A stretch of DNA of 64,000 nucleotides from positions 1,116,001 through 1,180,000 of the forward strand of contig JAWKIQ010000001.1 in the NCBI GenBank assembly GCA_041394185.1. The letters are read 5' to 3'. Source of the DNA: Acidimicrobiales bacterium. Lineage in GTDB: Bacteria > Actinomycetota > Acidimicrobiia > Acidimicrobiales > Poriferisodalaceae. The position numbers were made by a program, and so were the translations under genes. Under the pieces are notes generated by a model. It was not told where the DNA came from and did not search any database. It saw only the letters and a list, made by a program, of their open reading frames with translations. Below, in pieces: positions 36,325 through 44,671 of this stretch. How positions within the stretch are numbered: the first letter of the stretch is position 1; each line of letters begins with the position of its first letter.

Positions 36325-37179
36325 TCAGCGGTTCTTGATGGCGGCGTCGACGGCCAGCACCTGACGGGCATTGTCGACGTGCAGGTTCTCGATCATCCGT
36401 CCGTCGAGGGTGCAAACACCCTTGCCCGCCGCCTCTGCCTCGGTGAAGGCCTCGATGACACGCTGGGCATACACGACGTCATCTTCGGAAGGTGACCAGA
36501 CCTCGTTGCACGGCTCGAGCTGGCTGGGGTGAATCAGCGTCTTGCCGTCGAAACCCATCTGCCAGCCCTGCACACACTCGGCCCTGAAAGCCTCGCCGTC
36601 TTTGACATCGTTGAACACGCCATCGAGGGCCGTAATGCCATGCCTTCGCGCCGCCAAGAGCGCCGAGGCCAGATGAACCAACAGGGGAGCCCGACCAGGC
36701 ACCAGCTGGGCCCTCAACTCCTTGGCCATGTCGTTGGTGCCCATGACGAAACAGTCGACGCGTGGGTGAGCCGCGATCTCGTCGACGTTCATGATCCCCT
36801 CGGGCGTCTCGATCATCGCCCAGATCGCGACGCCGGCGTCGGCGCCGGCAGCATCCATGACCGCTGCCACCTGGTCGATGTGGGCACTTGACGCGACCTT
36901 GGGGATGACTATCGCCGACGGGCCCGCTGTCGCAGCCGCAGCGATGTCGTCGGCGCCCCAAGGTGTGTCGAGCCCATTGCAACGGATGGTCAGCTCGCGA
37001 TGGCCGTACGAACCCGACGCCACGGCCGCAACCGCCTGATCGCGCGCCATGGGCTTGGAGTCGGGAGCCACGGCGTCTTCCAGATCGAAGATCAACGCGT
37101 CGGCATCGAGGGTGGCCGCCTTCTCGAGTGCACGAGAGTTGGCAGCGGGCATGTACAGGACGGAACGTCTTACTCGCAT
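36325..37179 (-). CDS. HpcH/HpaI aldolase/citrate-lyase-beta (CitE-like) family protein, copy A
   Basis: 284 aa, (beta/alpha)8 barrel of the CitE/malyl-CoA lyase type, cleaving or forming 3-hydroxyacyl-CoA thioesters with Mg2+. It has RRSVLYMPAANSRALEKA, DALIFDLEDAVAP with metal ligand, IRCNGLDTPWG, VIPKV, AMIETPEGI with the catalytic glutamate, and GFDGKTLIHPSQLEP. It is preceded on the same strand by a second, larger member (copy B) 37 nt upstream. The substrate could be malyl-, citramalyl- or methylmalyl-CoA. Confidence 0.88.
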   Translation of the reverse strand: MRVRRSVLYMPAANSRALEKAATLDADALIFDLEDAVAPDSKPMARDQAVAAVASGSYGHRELTIRCNGLDTPWGADDIAAAATAGPSAIVIPKVASSAHIDQVAAVMDAAGADAGVAIWAMIETPEGIMNVDEIAAHPRVDCFVMGTNDMAKELRAQLVPGRAPLLVHLASALLAARRHGITALDGVFNDVKDGEAFRAECVQGWQMGFDGKTLIHPSQLEPCNEVWSPSEDDVVYAQRVIEAFTEAEAAGKGVCTLDGRMIENLHVDNARQVLAVDAAIKNR

Positions 37180-37216
37180 TGGTACCTCAGGCTTGGGGTC
37201 GTGTCTGGCCGGCGGC

Positions 37217-38262
37217 TCAAAAGCCGTACAGCTCGGCCAGCTCGGGGTCGCGTTCTGACAGCTGGCGGGCCAAGCCCATCACCACGTGGCATTGCTTGAC
37301 CGAGGCGTCGTCTTCCATCTTGCCGTCGAGCATGATGGCACCCGTGCCGTCGCCCATCGCCTCTATGACGCGGCGCGCATGCTCTACATCGGCGGGGTCG
37401 GGTGAAAACACCCGCTTGGCGATGTCGATCTGGCTCGGGTGCAAGCTCCACGCTCCCACGCAGCCCAACAGGTAGGCGTTGCGGAACTGATCCTCGCAGG
37501 CGACTCCGTCGGCGATGTCGCCGAACGGGCCGTAGAACGGCAAGATTCCGTGGGTGACACACGCGTCGACCATACGCGCCATCGTGTAGTGCCACAGGTC
37601 TTGCTGGGCGGTGGCTCGCGGGGCGTCGGCGTCTGCACCCGGATCGGCACGCACCAGATAACCCGGATGACCTCCACCCACCCTGGTGGTCTTCATGCGC
37701 CGGTTGGCAGCGAGGTCGGCGGGGCCAAGCGACAGCCCCTGCATACGCGGCGATGCACCACAGATCTCTTCGACGTTGGCCACCCCGCGGGCCGTCTCGA
37801 GGATGGCGTGCACCAGGATTGGGGTCTGCAAACCGGCCTTGGCCTCGAGCTGGGCCAGCAGGCGATCGACGTAGTGAATGTCTTCAGGGCCCTCGACCTT
37901 GGGAACCATTATCACGTCGATGCCACCGTCGGTCTCGGTCACCGCAGCGATGATGTCGTCGAGACCCCACGGCGAGTCGAGGCTGTTGACGCGGGTCCAC
38001 AGCTGGGTGTCGCCCTTGTCGAGCGTGCGCGCACCTCGACCATGCCGGCGCGGGCGGCTTCCTTTTGGTCACCGGGAACACCGTCTTCGAGGTTGGCCAA
38101 CAAGATGTCGACCTTCGGAGCCAGATCGGCCAGCTTCGAACGGACCTTCTCGTTCGATGCCGGGAAGAAGTGGATCATGCGCGACGGCCTGAACGGCACC
38201 TCGTGAACCGGCTCGGGGGCACCTACGGCCAGCGGGCGGAAGAAGTCCTTTGGGGGGCGCAT
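37217..38262 (-). CDS. HpcH/HpaI aldolase/malyl-CoA lyase-like protein, copy B, with a frameshift
   Basis: ATG 38262 follows AAGGAAG. The first 75-80 codons read MRPPKDFFRPLAVGAPEP to ANLEDGVPGDQKEAARAGMVEVRA and then go out of frame at about 38022-38034. Adding one base restores TLDKGDTQLWTRVNSLDSPW and joins the rest (VTETDGGIDVIMVPKVEG, HAILETARGVANVEEI, GAWSLHPSQIDIAKRVF), which runs to 37217. The repaired protein is about 348 aa, the size of beta-methylmalyl-CoA/malyl-CoA lyases, with all family motifs. I treat the shift as a probable sequence error because many neighbours show the same. Paired with copy A as one unit. Confidence 0.78.
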
Positions 38263-38302
38263 CGCACTTCCTTGAGAATGGGGGACACCTAGCCCCGAAA
38301 GA

Positions 38303-39244
38303 CTAGGCGCCTAGAACGCCTGCAACCCACTCGATCGTGCGGGCCTGCACCTGGGCCCTGACATCTGGCGGCGACAGCCACAGATCGTGCAAACCACCGA
38401 CGATTGTCTGGATGGTCACATCGGGCCCCAGCGCCGGCGCCCAGCGATGAATCTGACCTACGTCGAGAACACCGTCAGCGCACAACAACTCGGGCGACCA
38501 GCGGTCGCTGGGGGCCGACCGGTCAGAGTGCTGCACCAGAACCGGAACCTCGATGGCGAGGCCACGATGCACCTCGGAATGCGCCCGGCCTATGGCCCTG
38601 ACCCAGCCAGGCTGCACCGGGTCGCCCTCCGGCGGCTTCCATGCCAGGTCGAAGTCCCACTCGCCGCGAAGCGACGAATGAATCGACTCGAGGTAATACG
38701 ACGGCCCGGCGGCCACGTCGAGATGCGGCTTCAGGTGACCCAGCCGCTTGGCGACCTCCCACGCAACGCGCATCAGCGGGGGCAGCTTCACGTCCAGCCA
38801 CGGACTGTTCAGCACCACAGCGTCTATCGAGTGACGAAGTGGGGCCGCGGTGGGCGTAGATGGAAGCCACCAGGCCGCCGGTGGAGTGCCCCAGCAACAC
38901 AACCCGGCGGTGGTCGCGGGCCTCGGCGATGGCAGCGTCGACCTCTGGCCAGAAGTCGTCTATCGACGCGACGAAGTTTCGACGGTTACCAGGTCGCAGC
39001 GAGCGTCCGTGCCGGCGCAGGTCGACGGCCACGAGGTCGAGCCGGCCCGGTCGAAGGCGTCGGCCATGTGTACCTGGAAGTAATAGTCGGCGAACCCATG
39101 GATGTACACGACGACGGCCTCGTGCCTGTACGGGCGACGTCACCAGGGTGGCCGCGATGTCGCCGTCGAAGGCAGTCCCAGGTCGATCGTTGCGGCCTCG
39201 TGGCCTTCCAACAGGTCGGGCTTCCAGCTGTGAGCGGTGGGCAT
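38303..39244 (-). CDS. Alpha/beta hydrolase (monoacylglycerol-lipase-like), four frame breaks
   Basis: Pieced together from three reading frames starting at ATG 39244 (MPTAHSWKPDLLEGHEAATI). Indels near 39171-39178, 39122-39130, 39040-39048 and in the G run at 38841-38844 must be repaired. Together the pieces give VVVYIHGFADYYFQVHMADAF, LDLVAVDLRRHGRSL, the nucleophile elbow LLGHSTGGLVASIYAH (Ser), SIDAVVLNSPWLD and VPVLVQHSDRSAPSD. The C-terminus has the catalytic His in IVGGLHDLWLSP. The result, about 313 aa, is a complete lipase/esterase-like enzyme. Four indels in one gene make the base calls here unreliable; a real pseudogene is the alternative. Confidence 0.65.
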
Positions 39245-40093
39245 TGCAGATGTCGGGTGCGCCAGGCCTGAGCCGGACGCTCGCGCCAGACGTTCACGGC
39301 CAGGGCTGCCATACAGATCGCAACCCCGAGGATGACGTCGACCAGGTAGTGGTTGCCCGTTACGACGACAACGGCACCCATTATCACCGCCGGAACCAAC
39401 AGCAGCACTTTCGCCAGGCGGCTCTGCAACACCGGAAAAGCAGCACAGCACTGAGAGCGACCCAGCCCACGTGGAAGCTGGGGAGAGCCGCGTTCTCGTT
39501 GATGAGCCAACTGGGGTGGGCGATGTAGTTGTGCCTGGCCGCCTCGTTGACGGTGTCGACGTAGCCGCTCAAGAACCGCGGCGGCGCCACCGGGAACATC
39601 GCGAACACCAGCAGGCCCACCAGGCCCGAGACGAACAGCGAGTTGCGGTAGCGCCTGAACAGGTGACGGTGGCGGAAGTACGTGAAGACCAGGGTGGCGA
39701 TGATGACCGGCCAATAGGCGAATGCGTAGATCCAGTTGGCGATCGACACCAGCCAGTCGTGGTCCAAGGCCATCTGCTGGATGTTGGCCTCCCACTCGAG
39801 ACCGGCAGCTCTTTCGAATCGCAACAGCAGCGAAGCATTGTGCTCGGCCGTGTGAGCCTCGCCGGCGGTGATGGCCCGCACGGCAAGGTACGCGACCAAG
39901 CCGCCCCCGATGATGACGACGTTGCGCAAGATGTTGCCCAAATGACCGGTCAGCTGACGGGACTGCACCGACGGCCGCCCGACGCGCTGAACCCTACGCT
40001 CGAACGCGCTTGGTCGAACTCGTGGCTGTCGAGATCGGTGCTGACGGGTTCTGTGGCGTCTGGCGACGCTTCGGGCTTGGGTCCGCGGCTCAT
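39245..40093 (-). CDS. PAP2-superfamily membrane phosphatase, frameshifted
   Basis: Membrane protein related to phosphatidate or inositolphosphoryl phosphatases. The core frame gives several hydrophobic segments and the motifs ENAALPSFHVGW (catalytic His region). After a one-base repair in the A run at 39436-39439, it continues LLVPAVIMGAVVVVTGNHYLVDVILGV with the second His. The likely start is ATG 40093, which follows GAGG 8 nt beyond the stop of the DsbA-like gene. Joining that N-terminus (MSRGPKPEASPD...) to the core needs another base near 39991-39999. GTG near 39971 is a start that avoids this. The 3' end is unclear because no stop appears before the hydrolase start, so the end given is approximate. 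Confidence 0.65.
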
Positions 40094-40100
40094 GCCAGCC

Positions 40101-40713
40101 TCAGGGGCGGTCGCCGAAGTCGGGGCGTTCGGTGCGGGTGCGCTTGAGTTCCCAGAATCCAGGGACGGTCGATATCTTCACCAAGCCGTCCCACAGGTCT
40201 AGTGCGGCCTGGTCGTTGGGCACCCTCGTGATGACGGGGCCGAAGTAGGCGACCTTGTCGCCCAAGAGCGTTCTCGAAGGCGATGATGGGGGTTCCGATG
40301 TCGGTGCCAGCCAGGTCGAGGCCCTCTTGCATGGCTTGACGAATCACCGGATCCCAAGTCTGGGCATCGTCGGCTGCAGCGGCGTGCGACACGTCGATGC
40401 CCGCAGCTTCCAAGATGCCCTCGGGCGTGATCTCGTCGCGTCGGCCATCGTGATGAATCTGACGCCCACATTCCCAGTAGAACGCCTGCGCGGCCTCGTT
40501 GCCCAGCGAGGCCTTTACCGACTCGAAGACGCGCAGCAGCCTGTGCGTGGCATAAACCGGCGACGTTTCGTCGTCGATCTCGTTCTTGAAATAGAGGCTG
40601 ATCGACTTCCACTCGACGTCGAGATTGCGCTCTGGTGCAACAGCATCGACGACCCAACGGGCCGTCACCCAACACCATGGTCATATGGGATCGATGTAGA
40701 AGTCGACCTTCAT
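40101..40713 (-). CDS. Candidate selenoprotein: Rv2466c-like DsbA-fold oxidoreductase with TGA at the active-site cysteine
   Basis: From ATG 40713 (AGGGGG upstream) the frame reads MKVDFYIDPI, then TGA at 40683-40681, then PWCWVTARWVVDAVAPE. In mycobacterial Rv2466c, a mycothiol-dependent reductase, the same place is the redox motif Cys-Pro-Trp-Cys, so the TGA replaces the first cysteine: U11-P-W-C14. The rest follows the family closely (LDVEWKSISLYFKNE; AGTDIGTPIIAFENALG). Near 40257-40269 the frame breaks; removing one base gives DKVAYFGPVITRVPND and the family end FWELKRTRTERPDFGDRP with a stop at 40101, about 203 aa. A hairpin with a GUU loop lies where a bacterial SECIS should be. Reading TGA as selenocysteine is an inference; the alternatives are a base-call error or a dead gene. 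Confidence 0.75.
40648..40666 (-). promoter_or_regulatory. Candidate bacterial SECIS element
   Basis: On the minus strand GACGGCCCGTTGGGTCGTC folds into eight base pairs (one G-U) closed by a GUU loop. The stem starts 14 nt after the in-frame TGA and the loop lies about 23-25 nt after it. Published bacterial SECIS models ask for a stem-loop directly after UGA, with the apical loop roughly 16-37 nt away and a G among the first loop bases followed by U. This hairpin meets all of these. Confidence 0.55.
40681..40683 (-). other. In-frame TGA, putative selenocysteine codon
   Basis: Codon 11 of the Rv2466c-like gene. The frame is uninterrupted on both sides of it, so no indel explains the stop. 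Restoring Cys would need a single substitution (TGA to TGC or TGT). Confidence 0.6.
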
Positions 40714-40789
40714 CTCGACCGCACCCCCTCGTGAAACGAACTCGCTCAGCCTATCCACGGCAAGCGATCAATCCGGCACAATTGGTCGG

Positions 40790-41305
40790 GTGAGGCCGAT
40801 CGTCGAAACACCGATGCAGACGCGTTGGCAACGAATGCGTGTCTGGGTGTTGCCCTGCGCAATCTCACTTGTGGTTCTGGCCGCGGTGTTGGGTGCGGTC
40901 GCAACAGTGGTGTTCGACGTGGTGACCATCCGCGACTCGTCCAACCCGGGCGAGTTCCATCAGGACCAGAAGGTTCTGGTGAACACCCGTGGGAACCCCT
41001 CGCACAGCGACATGGTGGTGTTCACCAGGCCTGGCACCGACCGAGACTGGGTGGGCCGTGTGTTGGCGGTGGGCGGTGACTCGGTTTCCATCGCCGAGGG
41101 CGGCCTGTTCCTGAACGGCGTGCCGGTCCGCGAGGCCTACCTGACCAACGACGACCCGGGACCCACTCTGGAGCCGTTCATCGTGCCCGCCGGATCGGTC
41201 TATGTCCTCACAGACGACCGCCGGCACGACTCGATGAGCGCCATGGGAGTGCTGCCGCTGACCCAGATTCGCGGGACCGTCAGCTTCGGGCTGTGGTTCG
41301 GCTGA
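40790..41305 (+). CDS. Signal-peptidase-I-like (S26) membrane protein lacking the catalytic lysine
   Basis: About 171 aa from GTG 40790 (ATG 40814 also possible). One N-terminal membrane segment (VLPCAISLVVLAAVLGAVATVVF) precedes an S26-fold domain. It has SSNPGEFHQDQKVLVNTRG where the catalytic Ser-Met-x-Pro is expected, and WVGRVLAVGGDSVSI where active enzymes have Lys-Arg-Val. The C-terminal part, VPAGSVYVLTDDRRHDSMSAMGVLP, corresponds to box E. The general-base lysine is replaced by glycine (GTGGGCCGT), so it is probably not a classic peptidase. A non-catalytic role, or a different mechanism, is inference. Divergent from the candidate selenoprotein with 76 bp between starts. Confidence 0.75.
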   Translation: MRPIVETPMQTRWQRMRVWVLPCAISLVVLAAVLGAVATVVFDVVTIRDSSNPGEFHQDQKVLVNTRGNPSHSDMVVFTRPGTDRDWVGRVLAVGGDSVSIAEGGLFLNGVPVREAYLTNDDPGPTLEPFIVPAGSVYVLTDDRRHDSMSAMGVLPLTQIRGTVSFGLWFG

Positions 41306-41419
41306 TCGGCCAACTCGCCGAACCGACGCATCGACCAAATTGACGGCGGTCGCTCAAGACCGGCCAACGCTTGCCGACCGTAGACCCAGGTAGTGCGGCC
41401 TGATGCAGTTGGAGGAGTC

Positions 41420-43011
41420 GTGGGCAAGAAGAATCGCGGAGGACTGATTTCGGTCCTGGGTTCGGTAGGAGGCAAGGTTGGCCTCGTCACCGCTGCGGCG
41501 GTGTTGGCGATGGTGCTTGCGGCCGTGATGCAGTACGGCGGAACCTCCGACATCAACAACGCAGTGTCAGACCAGGTCGACCACGACGCGCCGGCCGAGG
41601 CCCTGCTGCTGAACATAGATCGCGACGCCTACCAGGCCCAGATAGCGATCGAACAGATGGCAACCGCCCCCGAAGGCGACGTAGCCGGTCTGGTCGAGGA
41701 CTACGAGGGCAACCGCGACCAGACTCAGAGCCGTTGGGACGACTACAAGTCGATCAGCCGTGGCATCGGAGACGAAACCACCCGCTGGGACGGCTATGAC
41801 GAGGCCCGCTCGGCATGGGTCGCCGCCACCGACGAGTTGGCAGACCGCATCGCCAACGGTGGCGAGCGCCTGCCCGACGAGGCGCTTTTGGCAGACATCC
41901 AGGCCAGCCGTGAGCTGTTCAACGGCGTTCGCGACGTTCTCGACGGAATCGTCGAAGAGATCTATGTTCCGAACCAGTCCGAGTTCCAGGCCGACCTCGA
42001 CGGTGCCGTGTCGACCAGCCGCATGATCGCCATCATCAGCATCATTGCCGGCCTGGCAATCCTGGCAGGCGGGCTGGTGATAGCACGAGGCTTCGCCAAG
42101 ACGCTGCGCTCGCTGGCCGACCGAGGCAACCGCCTCGCCTCCGGCGAGATCGACTTCGAGCCGGTGGGCATCGAGCGGGCCGACGAGATCGGTTCTGTGG
42201 CCCGCTCGTTCAAAAAGATCCACAGCATGCTGGCAACAATGGCCGCACAGGCCCGGTCGATCGCCGGTGACGACGTCGACCACAACAGGTTGGGCGAACC
42301 GGTTCCGGGCGAGTTGGGAACGTCCTTCAACTCGATGATCGACTCGTTGACGTCGATGGCCGCCACCGCCTCCGTTGCCGGCGATGACGTGTCGGCGTCG
42401 GTCCACCGTCGCAGCCGCGGTCGATCAAATGGACGGCAGCATCAGGGAGGTCGCAGCCAACGCCGCCGAGGCGTCGACGGTCGCTTCCGAAGCGGTGCAG
42501 GTGGCACGCGAAACCTCTTCGACCATCTCAAAGCTGGGCGACAGCTCCCAGGAGATCGGCGAGGTCATCATGGTGATCAACTCCATCGCCGAACAGACCA
42601 ACCTGCTTGGCCTGAATGCCACCATCGAAGCCGCCCGCGCCGGCGCCGCCGGCAAGGGTTTCGCAGTCGTTGCAAACGAGGTAAAGGCTGGCCAACCAGA
42701 CCGCAAGGGCCACCGAAGAGGTGTCGCGGCGTATTCAGGCCATTCAGGCAGACACCGAAGAGGCCGTCGCCGCCAACGAGCGGATCAGCGTCACGATCCA
42801 CCGCATCGACGAGATCTCCAGCATGATCGCCGCAGCGGTGGAGGAGCAGACGATCGCAACGTCTCAGATCAGCCAGTCTGTCGACGAGACCGCAGCCAAG
42901 GCCCAGTCGATCGCTGCCAACATCACCGCCTTGGCCGATGCGGCCACGGCGAGCAAGTCACGGGGTTGCCGCCGCTCACTGACCTTCGAGAGCGCAGCGT
43001 TCAGGGGATGA
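41420..43011 (+). CDS. Methyl-accepting chemotaxis protein, two frame breaks
   Basis: GTG 41420 follows GGAGGAG. The N-terminus has a membrane segment (VGLVTAAAVLAMVLAAVMQY), a helical sensor region and a second membrane segment (MIAIISIIAGLAILAGGLVIA). A HAMP domain (DRGNRLASGEIDFEPVG) follows. After one missing base near 42398-42406 comes the signalling domain. It holds the hairpin tip IVMVINSIAEQTNLLGLNATIEAARAG as VIMVINSIAEQTNLL and FAVVANEVK. After a second break near 42683-42690 (two bases missing) it continues LANQTARATEEVSRRIQAIQ to the stop at 43011. The repaired protein is complete, about 530 aa. No other chemotaxis genes are in the window. Confidence 0.82.
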
Positions 43012-43023
43012 CCTGTCGAGCGC

Positions 43024-44671
43024 TCAGCTAGAGCACGACAGGGTCGAGCAACCGGCCTTGGTGCGAGCCCAGTCTGGCCTCTTGGCGGCGTAGCCGTCGA
43101 CGATCCGGTTGGTCGTCGTAGGGTCGACGCAGGAGGTCGAGCAGCAGCTCGATCTCGGCGAAATCGCCCTGGTGAGCCTTGTCTATGGCCACCTGGGCGA
43201 GATAGTTGCGCAACACGAACTTGGGGTTGACCGAGTTCATCGCAGCCCTGCGCTCGGCAGGCGCAGGCCCCGAGGCCACACGCTCGGCCCACAGCTCGAC
43301 CCAAGCGACCGACGCTGCGATGTCGTCGCGTGACCACGACTGGGGCGAATAGACCGCTGGCTCGAGCACTTCGGCGATGGCGTTGTGACGAACCTGGGGT
43401 TCGGCATGGTCGAGCGCAAGGTCCATCTCGGCCGAGCCCAATGCCCTGAAGAAGATCGTCATGTCTGTCTCGACGCGCTGCAAGACGGCAAAGGCCCCGT
43501 CGCCCAGCTCGACGTCGCCTTGCAGAACGTGGCTACCCAAGCCGAGCTTGGCCTGCACCGCCTGGCGCCAAGCGTCCTTGTAGACATCGACATAGCCATT
43601 GAGTGCGTCGGTCATCCGCTCGACGTCGCCGACCAGGGGGAAGATCGCGTTCGCCAGCTGCATGAGGTTCCAGTGAGCGACCTGAGGTTGCTGGCCATAG
43701 CGATAGCGGCGGTGCGAGAAGTCGGTGGTGTTGGGTGTCCAGTTGGGGTCGAAATCGTCGATCCAGCCGTAGGGGCCGTAGTCGATGGTCTCGCCCAAGA
43801 TCGACATGTTGTCGGTGTTCATGACGCCGTGAACAAAGCCGACGCGCATCCAATCGGCCATCAGGCGGGCGGTACGGTCGCGCACCACCTCAAACCAGGC
43901 GACGTAGTGGTCGGCGTCGAGCTGGCCGACCGGGCGCCCATCGGCCAGATCTGGCAAGTGCTGGACGATCGTGTGGTCGGCCAGTTGCCTCAACAGGTCG
44001 ATGTCGCCGCGCGACGCAGGCAGCTCGAAGGTGCCGAAGCGGATGAAGCTGGGCGACACGCGACAAACGATGGCCCCGGGCTCGACCTCGGCGTTGCCGT
44101 CGTAGAACATGTCACGCACGACGCCCTCGCCCGTCAGCACCAGGCTGAGCGCACGGGTGGTAGGCACACCGAGGTGATGCATCGCCTCGCTGCACAGAAA
44201 CTCGCGAATCGACGAGCGCAGCACGGCCAGGCCGTCGGCGGTTCGGCTGAACGGGGTGGGCCCAGCGCCCTTCAGCTGCAACATCTGGCGGCCCGCACGG
44301 CGGGTGGCGACCTGGCCGAGAGCGATGGCGCGACCGTCTCCGAGCTGGCCGGCCCAATTGCCGAACTGATGACCCGCATAGGCCATGGCGAAGGGTTCGC
44401 TGCCTTCGAGCACCACGTTGCCAGACATGGCTTGGGTGAAAGCCGGGTCGGCGACCGCAGCGGGGGAGAGGTCCAGCATCGCAGCGACCTCGGGGCTGTG
44501 TGCCACCAACTTGGGCTCGGAGACCTGTGCCGGTCGCACCAGCGAGTAGGCGGCCGAGTGGACCTGGCGTCGCAGATTGTCGGGGTTGGGGTCGCCCGGC
44601 AGCAGGCTGGTGAACGAGTTGTCGAACGTCCAGGCGGTTACAGAGTCGAGCAGATCCTCGTCAGAGCCCAT
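43024..44671 (-). CDS. selO: SelO/YdiU-type protein AMPylator, frameshift near the C-terminus
   Basis: Pseudokinase-fold enzyme that transfers AMP to protein Ser, Thr or Tyr residues and affects redox homeostasis. It has AGHQFGNWAGQLGDGRA, TPFSRTADGLAVLRSSIREFL, the catalytic region FVHGVMNTDNMSI and YGWIDDFDPNWTPN. The frame as called ends at 43028 with a non-family tail. Removing one base near 43096-43105 gives PDRDGYAAKRPDWARTKAGC and the classic terminal STLSCSS with a stop at 43024. The residue that is selenocysteine in animal SelO is an ordinary TGC cysteine here. ATG 44671 lies inside the 3' end of the upstream AbiEi-Fic gene, so translation is probably coupled. Confidence 0.9.

Noticed and set aside
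38303..43011. Hydrolase, PAP2 and chemoreceptor genes as true pseudogenes
   Set aside because: Every break is a 1-2 nt indel, many near short homopolymers, motifs are intact between breaks, and neighbours on both strands are affected alike. A local sequence-quality problem explains this better.
43024..44671. SelO as a selenoprotein
   Set aside because: Animal SelO has Sec near its C-terminus, but the repaired frame here encodes an ordinary TGC cysteine in SCSS and there is no in-frame TGA before the natural stop.
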